In this document: positions 16,664-25,993 of the stretch, in pieces | Numbering within the stretch: the stretch's first letter is position 1 | How the letters are laid out: each line of letters starts with the position of its first letter | Assembly (NCBI GenBank): GCA_005405945.1 | Contig: BJHW01000001.1 | Span: 8,556,001 to 8,620,000 of the forward strand | Reading direction: 5' to 3' | Source: Streptomyces violaceusniger | GTDB lineage: Bacteria > Actinomycetota > Actinomycetes > Streptomycetales > Streptomycetaceae | DNA length: 64,000 nt | Translations under genes and position numbers: made by a program | The notes under the pieces: generated by a model | The model's database searches: none | What the model was told of the DNA's origin: nothing | Seen by the model: only the letters and a program-made list of their open reading frames with translations

Positions 16664-17842
16664 TCAGTGGTCCGCCGACTTGCGGTCGGTGACCGGGGTC
16701 ATGTCGCAGTCGGCGAGGAAGCGGCGCAGTCCGTCGTCCATGGACAGGTCGATCACCGCACCGTCCGCCCCGAGGTCCAGCAGGCGGCCCAGCACGGCGG
16801 CGGCCCGCCGGCCGCTCACACCGGCCGCCGTGGCGGGGTTCCGGTCCAGCGGCGCGGCCAGGTCCACCAGCCGCACCACGATGTCGTCACGCTGGAAGAT
16901 GGTGCTGCTCAGCAGGGTCTTGGCGGTCTGCTCCGCGGCCATCTCCTTGTTCACCGCCAGCTCGTCCTGCCGGGCCAGCAGACTGGCCACCGCCGGGCCG
17001 CAGCCGGTCTTGACCGGGTAGAGCAGGGCGTGCCGGTGGACGCCCTCGGCGGGGCGCGGCCCGCCGGCCGTCATGTGGTGGACCACCGGAAGGGAGGCGC
17101 GGGCGAAGAACTCCCGTGCCGAGCTGGGGTCGTCGAGGTTGCGGTCCTCCTCCAGATACGGATTGAGGGCCTCCTCGGCGGCCCTGATCTCCGGCTGCCG
17201 GGCCACGAAGCGCAGCGCCGCGGCCAGATCGCCCTTGACCTCCACGGCCCGCACCACCCGGTTGCCGCTCATGAACACCGAGGTGCGGTAGAGCCGGGTG
17301 GTCTCGTCGACCCGGGCCTGGGGCGAGGCGTAGTCGGCCAGGATCTTGGCGACGGCGTCCTCGCTGCCGGGCTTCACGGTGAAGGTGAGCGCCTGCCGGA
17401 CCAGCCCGTCACCGATCCGCAGCGCGGCGTCGACGCCCCGGGTGGTGACATCGACCGGCGCGGACCCGGCGGTCAGGGTCTCCCGCAGGATGCTGAACCG
17501 CAGTGAGCGGGTGTCCTCCACACAGCCGTGGAAGGGCTTGACCATCTCCCGGTGCGCGGGCGAGTCCACCCAGGCGAGGAACGGAGGGGCGCTTTCCCAT
17601 TCGCTGGTGATCAGCCACTGCGAGGGGTTCTCGATCGACTGGCACAGCTGGTCGCTGATGTGCCCGGGTACCGCGGCCACCTGCTGGGACAGCTGATCGT
17701 AGGCACGCAGAAAGCGCTGCTCGGCACCGCTGTTGACCTGCACCAGCAACACGACGCGCAATCTGGTGTCGGTGAGAGCGGATTCCACGGTCGTCGGCGA
17801 TTGGGCCACCGTGGTCTCCGGAACGTCGGACAGGGTGCTCAT
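16664..17842 (-). CDS. whiE-ORFI: ABM plus SchA/CurD-domain protein (spore pigment ORFI)
   Basis: A 392-aa protein beginning MSTLSDVPETTVAQS with AAGGAG 10 nt upstream. The N-terminal ~110 residues form an antibiotic-biosynthesis-monooxygenase-like ferredoxin fold ('RLRVVLLVQVNSGAEQRFL', 'QWLITSEWESAPPFLAWVDS'). The remainder matches the SchA/CurD domain found only in spore-pigment-type clusters ('ALTFTVKPGSEDAVAKILAD', 'YRTSVFMSGNRVVRAVEVKG', 'RHALLYPVKTGCGPAVASLL'). The biochemical role is unproven; tailoring or cyclisation of the polyketide is likely. It is the first gene of the minus-strand operon, reading from the divergent promoter region. Confidence 0.9.
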   Translation of the reverse strand: MSTLSDVPETTVAQSPTTVESALTDTRLRVVLLVQVNSGAEQRFLRAYDQLSQQVAAVPGHISDQLCQSIENPSQWLITSEWESAPPFLAWVDSPAHREMVKPFHGCVEDTRSLRFSILRETLTAGSAPVDVTTRGVDAALRIGDGLVRQALTFTVKPGSEDAVAKILADYASPQARVDETTRLYRTSVFMSGNRVVRAVEVKGDLAAALRFVARQPEIRAAEEALNPYLEEDRNLDDPSSAREFFARASLPVVHHMTAGGPRPAEGVHRHALLYPVKTGCGPAVASLLARQDELAVNKEMAAEQTAKTLLSSTIFQRDDIVVRLVDLAAPLDRNPATAAGVSGRRAAAVLGRLLDLGADGAVIDLSMDDGLRRFLADCDMTPVTDRKSADH

Positions 17843-18007
17843 ATTCCACTCCTTATTTCGCGGACGCGTCCTTCCGGGCATCGAGGACACCCGCCCGTTA
17901 GACGATCGTGAAGTGCTCCCACCAATGGCGCGAGATATGTGAGCCATCCGAGCGAACGCCTGGTCAGCGCCCCGGAGCGGCCCGGAATCACCGGGCATAG
18001 CAGCAAA
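17843..18007. promoter_or_regulatory. Divergent whiE promoter region
   Basis: A 165-bp gap between the first genes of the two divergent whiE units. In S. coelicolor the equivalent gap holds whiEP1 (operon I-VII) and whiEP2 (ORFVIII, SigF-dependent). Here no -35/-10 pair could be assigned with confidence by eye. Confidence 0.6.
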
Positions 18008-19650
18008 ATGAACCGTCTTGCCGACAATGCTGAGCGTGTGCCCGTCCTCATCGTGGGCGGCTCCCTGGTGGGCCTGTCCGCCTCGCTGTTCCTGGGCCGA
18101 CTGGGGATCGGTCATCTGCTGGTCGAAAAACACCCGCGCACCTCGCACCACCCGCGCGGACGGGGGAACAACATCCGGACGATGGAACTGTTCCGCACCG
18201 CCGGAGTGGAGCCCGCGATCCGCGAGGCCGCGTCCGTCCTGGCCGACAACCACGGAATCCTGCAGACCCCGTCCCTCACCGGTACGGAGGGCAACTGGCT
18301 CTTCCGGGAGTTGGACCCGGGTGGCAAGGCCGCCCGGATCAGCCCCGCCGGATGGTGCCTGTGCAGCCAGAACGACCTGGAGCCGGTGCTGCTGAACGCG
18401 GCCCGGGGCTCGGTGGCGATCTGCGGTTCTCCACCGAGCTGATCTCCTTCGAGCAGGACCCGGACGGCGTCACCGCCACCCTCCTGGACCGCGGTTCCGA
18501 GCGGCGCTCCACGGTCCGCGCCGACTACCTCATCGCCGCCGACGGCCCCCGCAGCCCGGTGCGCGAGGCCCTTGGCATCGGGCAGAGCGGACGCGGTGAG
18601 CTGTTCCACAACGTGTCCATCACCTTCCGCGCCAAGCGGCTCGCGGACGCGGTCGGGGACCGCCACTTCATCGCCTGCTACCTCACCAACCCGGAGGCCG
18701 ACGGGGCGCTGCTGCCCGTCGACAACCAGGAACAGTGGGTCTTCCACGCCCCCTGGCACCCCGAGCACGGCGAACCGCTGGAGGCGTTCAACGACGAGCG
18801 CTGCGCCCAGCACATCCGCACCGCCGTCGGCATGCCCGACCTGGAGGTCGAGGTCACCGGAAAGGCGCCCTGGCACGCGGCCGAGCGGGTGGCGGACCAC
18901 TACTCCGACGGCCGGGTCTTCCTCGCCGGAGACTCCGCGCACGAGATGTCGCCCACCGGCGCCTTCGGCTCCAACACCGGTATCCAGGACGCCCACAACC
19001 TGGCGTGGAAGCTCGCCGCTGTCATGGGCGGCTGGGCGGGCCCCGCGCTGCTGGAGACCTACGGCATGGAGCGGCGGCCGGTCGCCCAGGCCACCAGCGC
19101 CCGCGCCGCCGCCCGTTCGGCCGAGCACAGCCACCCCGGCTACTCGGCACCGGTCACCGAGGGCCAGGGCCCGCAGTCCAATGTCATGGCGGTCGCCATG
19201 GGCTACCGCTATGTGCGGGGCGCGGTCGCGGGCGCCGACTCCTCCGCCCCCGCGGTGCCCGACCACTTCACGGTCTCGGCCGAGCCCGGCAGCCGCGCGC
19301 CCCACATGTGGGTGCACCGCTGTGGGGTGCGGCTGTCCACCCTCGATCTGTACGAGCGCACCTGTGTGCTGCTCACCGGGCCGGGCGGCGCCACCTGGCA
19401 CGAGGCGGGCCGCCGCGCCGCCGACGCCCTCGGCGTACCGCTGGACTGCTACCGGGTGGGCGAGGGCCCGGACCACGAACTCGCCCCCGAGCCGGGCACG
19501 GACTGGGCCGAACTCCACGGCACCGCCCCCGACGGCGCGGTCCTGGTCCGCCCCGACGGCTTCGTCGCCTGGCGAGCGGAGCGCTCGGTCCCCGACCCGG
19601 AGGCGGCGATGACGCGTGCGCTGCGAGAGGTTCTGCGACTGGACGGCTGA
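18008..19650 (+). CDS. whiE-ORFVIII: FAD-dependent polyketide hydroxylase (spore pigment ORFVIII, frameshifted)
   Basis: PHBH/MhpA-type aromatic hydroxylase of ~548 aa. FAD-binding GxGxxG variant is 'VPVLIVGGSLVGLSASLFLG'. 'HPRGRGNNIRTMELFR' and 'WCLCSQNDLEPVLL' follow, with the DG motif in 'YLIAADGPRSPVREALG' and the GD motif in 'RVFLAGDSAHEMSPTGAFG'. It hydroxylates the aromatic pigment precursor. One base is missing at ~18409-18412 (cggggctc). Repairing it gives 'AARGLGGDLRFSTELISF', matching the family. ATG at 18008 is chosen; in-frame GTG at 17939 would add 23 unremarkable residues. Divergent from ORFI, as in other whiE clusters. Confidence 0.9.
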
Positions 19651-19658
19651 CGCGCCTG

Positions 19659-19703
19659 CGCCGGGTATCGCTTCGCCGGGTGTCGCTTCGCCGGGTGTCG
19701 CTT
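19659..19703 (+). repeat. 15-bp tandem repeat, three units
   Basis: Three copies of cgccgggtRtcgctt immediately after the ORFVIII stop codon. Confidence 0.9.
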
Positions 19704-19740
19704 TCCCGACTGCCCCCGGCCCGCGGTCGGTCGTGACGCG

Positions 19741-19841
19741 TGCTGTTCCCCTCCCCGCCCCTCCCGAAACTGGTGCTCCGCCCCGGGCGCCGGGTCCAGG
19801 GGCGGAGCCCCTGGTATCGGGAAGGGGCGGGGAGGGGAAAG
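19741..19841 (+). repeat. G-run-bounded intergenic repeat, copy B
   Basis: The shortest copy (~100 bp) and so the clearest foldback. The left end ttcccctccccgcccctccc pairs with the right end gggaaggggcggggagggga. Inner arms gctccgccccgggcgcc and ggcggagcccctgg also pair. Located between convergent whiE-ORFVIII and DedA genes, where it could terminate both. Confidence 0.85.
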
Positions 19842-20003
19842 CATCCATAGGCCGCTCCACCGCGTGGTCCGCCGGACGCACCCGCAAGGGGCCGACGTCG
19901 GGCGGCGGCGAGCCCCGCCCCGAAAGGTGCGGAAGGCGCGCGCCGGGTGGGCCGGTGCGGCAGGGGCGCTGCCCGAGCGGCCCGCCCCGGGGCCGAGGGG
20001 GCG

Positions 20004-20669
20004 TCAGCCCGTGGCCTCGCTCTGGGCGTCGCGAGCGGTACGGCGGCGCAGGCGCCGCCACACCGCGGGGGCCGTGCTGATCACGACCGTCAGGACCACG
20101 GCGGCCGCCACGCCCTCCCACGGCTCGGGGAAGAGCGAGCCGCCCAGGATCCCGATCAGCTGATACGTCACCGCCCAGGCCAGCGCCGCGGGCCCGGCCC
20201 CGCGCGCGAACCTCCGCAGCGGCCAGCGAGCCAACAGACAGGCCAGCATCACCGGTATCCGCCCCGCCGGGATCAGCCGGGACAGCACCAGAACCGCCAC
20301 CCCGTGCTCGTCCAGCCGCGCCTGTGCCTGGTCCAGCCGTTCCGGCGCCGCGTGGTCGTGGATCCGCTCCAGCCACCGCGAGCCGTTCTTCGAGCGCACC
20401 CCGCGCCGCCCGAGCCAGTACAGCATCACATCGCCGGAGAAGGCCGCCAGCGAGGCCACCCCGAAGACCACCAGCAGCGACAGCGGGGGAGCGGTCTGGT
20501 GGATGGCGACCACCGCCGCCGAGGAGACCACCGCCCCGGTAGGCACCACCGGCACCAGCGACCCGAACACCACCAGCAGGAACAGCGAGGGGTATCCCAC
20601 CGCCTGCTGTGTCGACTCGGACGGCACGCTCCGCGCCAGATCCGCCAGGTCCGCCAGATCCCCTATCAC
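20004..20669 (-). CDS. DedA-family membrane protein
   Basis: A ~221-aa integral membrane protein with the DedA/SNARE-associated pattern. Hydrophobic segments include 'SLFLLVVFGSLVPVVPTGAV', 'PPLSLLVVFGVASLAAFSGD', 'VAVLVLSRLIPAGRIPVML' and 'VAAAVVLTVVISTAPAVW'. The family functions as lipid (undecaprenyl-phosphate or phosphatidylethanolamine) flippases. The start is taken as GTG at 20669, overlapping the MBL gene stop (GTGA), which implies an operon with coupled translation. Confidence 0.85.
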   Translation of the reverse strand: MIGDLADLADLARSVPSESTQQAVGYPSLFLLVVFGSLVPVVPTGAVVSSAAVVAIHQTAPPLSLLVVFGVASLAAFSGDVMLYWLGRRGVRSKNGSRWLERIHDHAAPERLDQAQARLDEHGVAVLVLSRLIPAGRIPVMLACLLARWPLRRFARGAGPAALAWAVTYQLIGILGGSLFPEPWEGVAAAVVLTVVISTAPAVWRRLRRRTARDAQSEATG

Positions 20670-21447
20670 CTGGCGGGCTCCAGCCGCACGCACTCCCCGT
20701 GCCCCAGCCGGTGCACCACCGCGTCGGGGGCCAGCCGCCCGGCGTGGCGCACGAAGTCGTCGCCCGGGGCGTGGAATTCGTGCGGACGGATCGCGTCCAT
20801 CCCGATCGGCCAGTACGTCCCGTAGTGCACCGGCACCGCGCAGCGCGCCCCCAGCCGCGCCAGCGCCTGTGCCGCGCGGCCCGCGTCGAGATGGCCGGGG
20901 CCGAGGTACGGCCCCCAGCCGCCCACCGGAAGCAGCGCCACATCGCAGGCGCCCACCGCCTCCGCCATCCGGTCGAACAGCCCGGTGTCCCCGCGAAGTA
21001 CGTGGTCGACTCGCCGCTCAGCACGTACCCCAGCGCGGGCACCCGGCTCGGCCCGTACGGCAGCCGCCGCCCGTCGTGCGCGGCCGGTACCGCCCGGATG
21101 CGCACCTCGCCCACCGTGCACACGTCCCCCGGCGCCATCTCGGTCACCCGCAGTTCCCGCGCCGCGACCACCCGCCGCAGCCCGGGCATCGTCCGCCCGG
21201 CCCCGCGCGGCACCACCAGCCGGGTGCCGGGCAGCAGTTTGGCCAGCGAGCCGAGGTGCAGATGGTCGGCGTGCAGATGCGAGACCAGCGCCACGTCCGC
21301 CACCGCCGCGGCGGCCGGTGGCACGGCTCCCCGGCGGCGCCGCAGATGGGCCAGCCGCCGTACGAAGAGAGGGTCGGTCAGCACCCGCACCCCGGAGTCC
21401 CGCACGGTCGCGGTGGCATGCCCCCACCAGGTGATCTCCACCGACAT
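20666..21447 (-). CDS. MBL-fold hydrolase, UPF0173-like (frameshifted)
   Basis: About 261-residue metallo-beta-lactamase-fold protein. 'EITWWGHATATVRDSGVRVL' and 'ADVALVSHLHADHLHLGSLA' give the HxHxDH site. 'AVPAAHDGRRLPYG', 'TYFAGDTGLFDRMAEA' and 'CAVPVHYGTYWPIGMDA' supply the remaining metal positions. The frame changes at ~20994: 'YFAG-DTGLF' needs one restored G in gcggggac. The start has ggaggcgggag upstream. Substrate unknown. It is divergent from the MarR gene, with the palindromic operator in the ~90-bp gap. Confidence 0.82.
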
Positions 21448-21527
21448 CTCCCGCCTCCTCCCTCGGGCCGTCCCGCTCCGATCCTCTCACCCCGCCGGGT
21501 GGCGCATGGAATCAGTCCGGCCAGGGT

Positions 21528-21544
21528 ATGCATGACTCATGCAT
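21528..21544. promoter_or_regulatory. Perfect 17-bp palindrome over the MarR start codon
   Basis: atgcatga-c-tcatgcat is an uninterrupted inverted repeat whose right arm contains the MarR gene's own ATG (21539). Size and symmetry fit a MarR dimer operator. Binding there would block translation-start-proximal transcription and could also control the divergent MBL/DedA pair. Confidence 0.75.
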
Positions 21545-22162
21545 GATGAGAGGGAACGCGTAGCGAATCTGCTGGGGGCCACGGCGCTGGCGATCACGGA
21601 CGATCTGCTCAGCGCCCCGGCCGCCGCGTCCCGCCTGAGCATGAGCGCGGCCGCCGCGCTGATCGTGCTCCGCGCCGACCCCGGCGTGAGCGTGACCGAG
21701 CTCGGCCGCCGGGTCGGGCTGACCCAGTCCGCGGCGGTGCGGATGGTGGACGGGCTGGAGCGGGACGCCCTGGTCGAGCGGCGGCGCGGAATCGGCAACT
21801 GGACCGGGGTCCACCCCACCGCCAAGGGCCGCCGGACCGCGGGCCAGTTGCTGACCTCGCGGACCTCCCGGCTCACCGGGGTGCTGGACGGCCTCGGCGA
21901 GGCGGAGGTCCGCGACCTCGGCGCACTGCTGGCCACGCTGCTCGACGGGCTCTACCAGGGCAGTGGTTCGGCCGACCGGATGTGCCGGCTGTGCGACCGG
22001 ACCGCCTGCACCCCGGATGGCGTGGAGTGCCCGGTCGGGGCCGCGGACCGGGCGGTCGCGCGGGCGGCGGCCGAGGACGGGGCGGCCGCGCGGGCAGTGG
22101 CCGAGGACGGGGCGGCCGCGCGGGCGGCGGCCGAGGACGGGGCTCGTACGGACCATGGGTGA
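21539..22162 (+). CDS. MarR-family regulator with Cys-rich motif and 10-residue C-terminal repeats
   Basis: A 207-aa regulator with a MarR winged helix at residues ~30-110 ('LSMSAAAALIVLRADPGVS', 'VTELGRRVGLTQSAAVRMVD', 'GLERDALVERRRG'). It is followed by a Cys cluster, 'CRLCDRTACTPDGVECPVG' (C-x2-C-x4-C-x6-C), that could bind metal or sense oxidants. The C-terminus is a 30-bp-unit tandem repeat encoding ARAAAEDGAA nearly three times. The gene is leaderless or nearly so: the ATG lies in a perfect palindrome and no RBS is visible. Its end overlaps the EamA transporter start by 8 bp. Confidence 0.85.
   Translation: MHDERERVANLLGATALAITDDLLSAPAAASRLSMSAAAALIVLRADPGVSVTELGRRVGLTQSAAVRMVDGLERDALVERRRGIGNWTGVHPTAKGRRTAGQLLTSRTSRLTGVLDGLGEAEVRDLGALLATLLDGLYQGSGSADRMCRLCDRTACTPDGVECPVGAADRAVARAAAEDGAAARAVAEDGAAARAAAEDGARTDHG
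22057..22143 (+). repeat. 30-bp coding repeat (about 2.9 units)
   Basis: Unit gcgcgggcggcggccgagga + cggggcggcc (30 bp) repeated in the MarR C-terminus, with one variant base pair (gcagtg for gcggcg) in the middle copy. Confidence 0.9.
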
Positions 22163-23068
22163 GCTGCTGGCCGTCGCCTCGGCGCTCTGCTTCGGCACCA
22201 CCCACTTCCTGAGCGGCCTGGTCTCCCGCCACCGGCACGGGGTGACGGTCGCGGCCTGCGCCCAGGCGGGCGGCACGGTGGTCAGCCTGGTCCCGGTGCT
22301 GCTCACCCAGGACGCCAACGCCCCGCCGTCGGCACTGGGCTGGGGCGCGCTCTCGGGGCTCGGCACCGGGGTGGGCGTGGCGTGCCTCTACTGGTCGATG
22401 AACCAGGGGCCGATGAGCGTCGTGGTGCCGGTCAGCGATGTCACGGCGGTGGGCCTGCCGGTGCTGGCCGGTATCGCCCTCCTCGGCGACCGGCCCTCGC
22501 CCCGGCCCTCACCGGGATCGCGCTCGGGCTGCCCGCGCTCTGGCTGGTCTCGCGCGGCGAGTCGCGTGGGTCGCGTGAGTCGTGTGGGCCGCATGAGCCG
22601 CGTGGGCCGCATGAGCCGCGTGAGTCACGGCTGGGGCACGGGCAGGGCGCCGACCGGTCGCGCTCGGCCGTCGTCATGGCGCTGGTCGCCGGAGTGGGCC
22701 TGGCCGTGCACTTCTTCGCGCTCGCCCGGATACCGGCCTCGGCCGGATGGTGGCCGGTGGTGGTCAGCCGGGCCGTGTCGGTGGCCGTCATCCTGGCGCT
22801 GTTCCCCGCGACCGGCGCCTCCTTGCGGCTGCCCCGCCGGGCGGCCGCCGTCGCGGCGGTGGCGGGTGCGCTCGGCACCCTGGCGACCATCCTCTATCTG
22901 CTCGCCACCCGGCAGGAGTTGCTGTCCGTCGCCGTGGTGCTGTCCGCGCTCTATCCGGCGGTGCCGGTGCTGCTCGCGCTGACGTTCCTACGGGAGCGGA
23001 TCACCCGGCCCCAGGCCGTCGGGTTGCTCGGTGCGGGGCTGGCCATCGGGCTGATCGCCCTCAACTGA
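22155..23068 (+). CDS. EamA/DMT-superfamily exporter (frameshifted)
   Basis: About 305 aa with ten likely transmembrane helices arranged as two EamA repeats. The first half runs MGELLAVASALCFGTTHFLS, 'TVVSLVPVLLTQ', 'GLPVLAGIALLGDRPSP'. The second half, one frame over, runs 'VVMALVAGVGLAVHFFALAR', 'VVVSRAVSVAVILALF', 'VLSALYPAVPVLLALTF' and 'LLGAGLAIGLIALN'. One base is missing at ~22497-22500. The loop between halves carries an 18-bp tandem repeat encoding Arg/Gly/His-Glu-Pro motifs. It starts inside the MarR gene, so the regulator and exporter form one unit, typical of drug or metabolite efflux. Confidence 0.85.
22565..22630 (+). repeat. 18-bp coding repeat in EamA central loop
   Basis: Imperfect copies of gtgggccgcatgagccgc (RGPHEP when translated) in the cytoplasmic linker between the two EamA halves. 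Confidence 0.8.
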
Positions 23069-23110
23069 CGGCGTACCGCACGCGGTCTCAGGGGGTGCCG
23101 GCGGATCGTG

Positions 23111-23836
23111 ACGCCTGCGGCGGGCTGCTCCCCTCCCCGCCCCTTCCCGAAACTGGGGCCCGGCCCCAGCCCCCGGAACCGGGGCTCCGCCCCTGACCCC
23201 GGGCCGACGCTCGGCCCCAGCCCCCGGAACCGCGGCTTGGCCCCTGGCCTCGGGCTGACGCTTGGCCCCTGGCTTCGGGGCTGGGGCTTGGCCCCTGGCT
23301 TCGGGGCTGGGGCTTGGCCTCTGGCTTCGGGGCTGGGGCTTGGCCTCTGGCTTCGGGGCTGGGCTTGGCCCCTGGTCTCGGGCTGACGCTTGGCCTCTGG
23401 CTTCGGGGCTGGGGCTTGGCCCCTGGTCTCGGGCTGGGGCTTGGCCTCTGGCTTCGGGGCTGGGGCTTGGCCCCTGGTCTCGGGCTGACGCTCGGCCCCT
23501 GGCTTCGGAGCCGGGGCTTGGTCCCTGGCTCTGGGGCTGGGGCTTGGTCCCTGGCTCTGGGGCTGGGGCTTGGCCTCTGGCTTCGGGCTGGGGCTTGGCC
23601 TCTGACTTCGGGGCTGGGGCTTGGCCCCTGTCCTCGGGCTGACGCTTGGCCCCGGACTCCGGGGCCGGGGCTTGGCCCCTGACCCTGGGCTGACGCTTGG
23701 CCCCTGATCCCGGGCCGGGGATTCGCTCCTTCCCGCAGCGTCGGTATGCGGTTCCGCCGCGTGGCAGGGCTCTGCTCCAGATCCCGGGGTCCAGGGGAGA
23801 AGCCCCTGGTATCGGGAAGGGGCGGGGAGGGGAAAG
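23111..23836 (+). repeat. G-run-bounded intergenic repeat, copy C, internally amplified
   Basis: Left end gcctgcggcgggctg followed by cccctccccgccccttcccg; right end cgggaaggggcggggagggg. The interior is ~600 bp of a degenerate ~26-bp unit (cttggcccctggcttcgggg + ctgggg) repeated about twenty times. Long open frames cross it on both strands as Pro/Gln/Gly repeats, but they lack a start context and homologous domains, so I read the region as non-coding. With the flanks it accounts for the whole ~950-bp gap between the EamA gene and the dipeptidase. Confidence 0.85.
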
Positions 23837-24017
23837 AGACCTGCCGAACACCAACGCGTCCACGGCCAGACCGCGGGGGCCGTACCGTTCGCGCGGCGGC
23901 GCGATCCCCGTCCGCCGGGCGAAAATCCGTGGACCGGCGGGCGCCCCGTACGTCACGATGACCGCCGCCAACCCCGGCTCCCGGGCCCCGGTCTCACGAA
24001 AGGCCACCGTCGTCCGT

Positions 24018-25043
24018 ATGAGCCGTGCACTCCACCAGCGCGCCGTCGTCGCCGACGCCCACAATGACCTGCTGATCGCCGTCACCGCCCGTCCGCCGCA
24101 CCGCTGGGCGGGCTACTTCCGCGAGCGCTGGCTGCCACAGCTGCGCGAGGGCGGGGTGGATCTTCAGGTGCTCCCGGTCTTCATCGACGACCGGTTCCGC
24201 CCCGAGGGCGCGCTGCGCGAGACGCTGCGGATGATCGAATGCGCCCACACCCTCGCCGAGGGCAACGCCGACGAGGTACGGCTGTGCCTGGACGGCGACG
24301 ACATCGACGCCGCGCTCGCCGACGGCCGGATCGCCCTGGTGCTCGCGCTGGAGAGCGCCCCCGGACTGGACGCCAACGTCGAGCTCCTCCCGACCCTCCA
24401 CCGCCTCGGGGTGCGCATCGCCTCGCTCGCCCACTGGGGCCGTACCGCCCTGGCCGACGGCAGCGGTGAGGACGCCACCGGAAGCCGGCTCACCGAGGCC
24501 GGGGTCCTGGCGCTGCGGGAGATGGAGCGCCTGGGCATCCTCTTCGACGTCTCCCACCTCGGCGCCTCCGGGGTGGCCCATGTGCTGGAGCTGGCCACCC
24601 GCCCGGTGATGGCCACCCACTCCTCCGCCCGCGCGCTGCTGGACCACCACCGCAACCTCACCGACGAGCAGCTGCGCGGGATCGCGGCCACCGGCGGCAC
24701 GGTGTGCGTCAACTTCCTCGGCGAGTTCCTGGCCACCGACCCGGCCGACCGCACGGTGGACCGGCTGGCCGATCACATCGTCCACATCGCCGACGTGATC
24801 GGCGTCGAACGTGTAGGTCTGGGGCCCGACTTCATCAAGGAGGTCAGCGCGGACACCACCCCGCCCTGCTGCGAGGACGCCGAGTACGCCCGGCTGGTGG
24901 TCCCCGGCCTCGAAGGCCCCCGCGGACTGCCTCTGGTGACCGAGGCGCTGGTCCGAAGGGGCCTTCCCGAGGCGGACGTCGAGAAGATCCTCGGCGGCAA
25001 TGTGCTGGAGCTCTTCCGCAAGGAGCTGGGCCGCCCCAACTGA
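24018..25043 (+). CDS. Membrane dipeptidase family M19 (renal dipeptidase-like)
   Basis: A ~341-aa zinc amidohydrolase. Metal-binding 'ADAHNDLLIAVTA' (HxD), 'LALESAPGLDANVELLPTLH' (bridging Glu), 'GILFDVSHLGASGVAHVLE' and 'PVMATHSSARALLDHHRNLT' follow the M19 order, ending with 'VGLGPDFIKEV' and 'KILGGNVLELFRKEL'. It hydrolyses dipeptides, possibly D-amino-acid-containing. No signal peptide is present. ATG at 24018 (MSRALHQ) is preferred with gaaagg upstream; ATG at 23958 would add 20 residues without an RBS. Convergent with the next gene (3-bp gap). Confidence 0.9.
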   Translation: MSRALHQRAVVADAHNDLLIAVTARPPHRWAGYFRERWLPQLREGGVDLQVLPVFIDDRFRPEGALRETLRMIECAHTLAEGNADEVRLCLDGDDIDAALADGRIALVLALESAPGLDANVELLPTLHRLGVRIASLAHWGRTALADGSGEDATGSRLTEAGVLALREMERLGILFDVSHLGASGVAHVLELATRPVMATHSSARALLDHHRNLTDEQLRGIAATGGTVCVNFLGEFLATDPADRTVDRLADHIVHIADVIGVERVGLGPDFIKEVSADTTPPCCEDAEYARLVVPGLEGPRGLPLVTEALVRRGLPEADVEKILGGNVLELFRKELGRPN

Positions 25044-25046
25044 GAT

Positions 25047-25993
25047 CTATCGCCCGGTGGCGGCCACGAACGCGTCGATCGCGGCGAACGTGGCCTCCGG
25101 GGCCTCCCGGGCGGGGAGGTGGCCCGCGCCCGGGATCAGCTCGAAGCGCGCCCCGGGGATGGCGGCGGCGTACGCGCGGCCGTAGTCGGGCGGGACGACG
25201 GTGTCGTTCTCGCCCCACACCGCGAGGGCGGGCACCGCCACCCGAGCGAGCCGGTGCAGCAGCTTCGGGTCGGACTTCGTCGGCCCGGCGTAGGCGGCCA
25301 GCGCCTGAAGCGCCGCGGGCGAGGGCCCCCGACGCGACACCGGCGCCCCGGAGCCTTCCCCGGCCCTGGGCCCCTGGACGTGCTCGGGTCCCTGGGCGTG
25401 CTCGGGTCCCTGGGCGTGCTCGGGTCCCTGGGCGTGCTCGGGTCCCTCAGCGGTCCCAGGGCCCTGGGCGGTCCCGGGCCCCTGGGCGGTCCCGGGGCCC
25501 TGGGCTGGCCCGGGCCGTAACCGGTCCCGGGTCCCTGAGCTGGTCCGGAGCCCTCACCGGGCGGTGGGCCGGGCGGGGCCGTGGGGAAGCGGACCTCGTG
25601 TCCCTCGAGCCGTGGCCCGAACGCGCCCATGATGACCAGCCCGCCGATGCGGCGGCCCCGATCGCGTACGGCCATCTCCGCGGCGATCCAGCCGCCGAAC
25701 GAGCTGCCGAGGACCAGGACATCGCGCAGATCGCGGTCGTCCAGCAGATCCAGATACGTCTCGACGAGGTCGCCCACGTCCGAGAACCACTCGGGCCGCG
25801 GGGTGTCCTCCCAGCCCGGGTGGGTCGGCGCCAGCACCCGGGAGGTGGCGGCGAAGTGGTTCACCACGCCGCTCACGCTCGCGGGCCCGCCACCGCCGTG
25901 CAGGACGAGCACGGGGCGGCCCGCGCCCACGTCCCGCACCGTCAGGGGCAGACCGGGGTAGGGCTCAACAAAGAATTCGGTGGGCATGGTCAT
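25047..25993 (-). CDS. Alpha/beta hydrolase with Pro-rich repeat insert (frameshifted)
   Basis: About 315 aa. 'GRPVLVLHGGGGPASVSGVV' provides the oxyanion HGGG. The nucleophile Ser is in 'VLVLGSSFGGWIAAEMAV' (GxSxGG), the acid in 'LAVWGENDTVVPPDYGRAY' and the His in 'ELIPGAGHLPAREAP'. The lid region between core strand 6 and the C-terminal part is a ~60-residue Pro/Gly insert with DPSTPR repeats, encoded by four 18-bp units. The frame changes at ~25358 in a G4 run. The start overlaps the stop of the FAD monooxygenase gene upstream (ATGA), so both are in one operon. Substrate not predictable. Confidence 0.82.
25374..25445 (-). repeat. 18-bp coding repeat, four units
   Basis: Four nearly identical copies of ctgggcgtgctcgggtcc inside the alpha/beta hydrolase lid insert; related gccctgggcggtcccgggcc blocks continue to ~25500. 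Confidence 0.92.

Larger units (their letters stand above)
19651..20003. other. Gap after whiE-ORFVIII
   Basis: About 350 bp without a gene. It contains a 15-bp tandem repeat and a compact G-run-bounded repeat. GC-rich sequence follows (19850-20003) with no convincing coding signal, up to the convergent DedA gene. Confidence 0.6.

Noticed and set aside
18112..21447. 1,111-codon open frame on the minus strand
   Set aside because: Only its first ~150 codons (the MBL gene) are real; the rest is antisense to whiE-ORFVIII and exists because stop codons are rare at this GC content.
22988..24085. Minus-strand repetitive protein (QPEARGQAPAP repeats, 365 aa)
   Set aside because: Translation of the amplified copy C repeat; start lies inside the dipeptidase gene, no RBS, and repeats are open in several frames.
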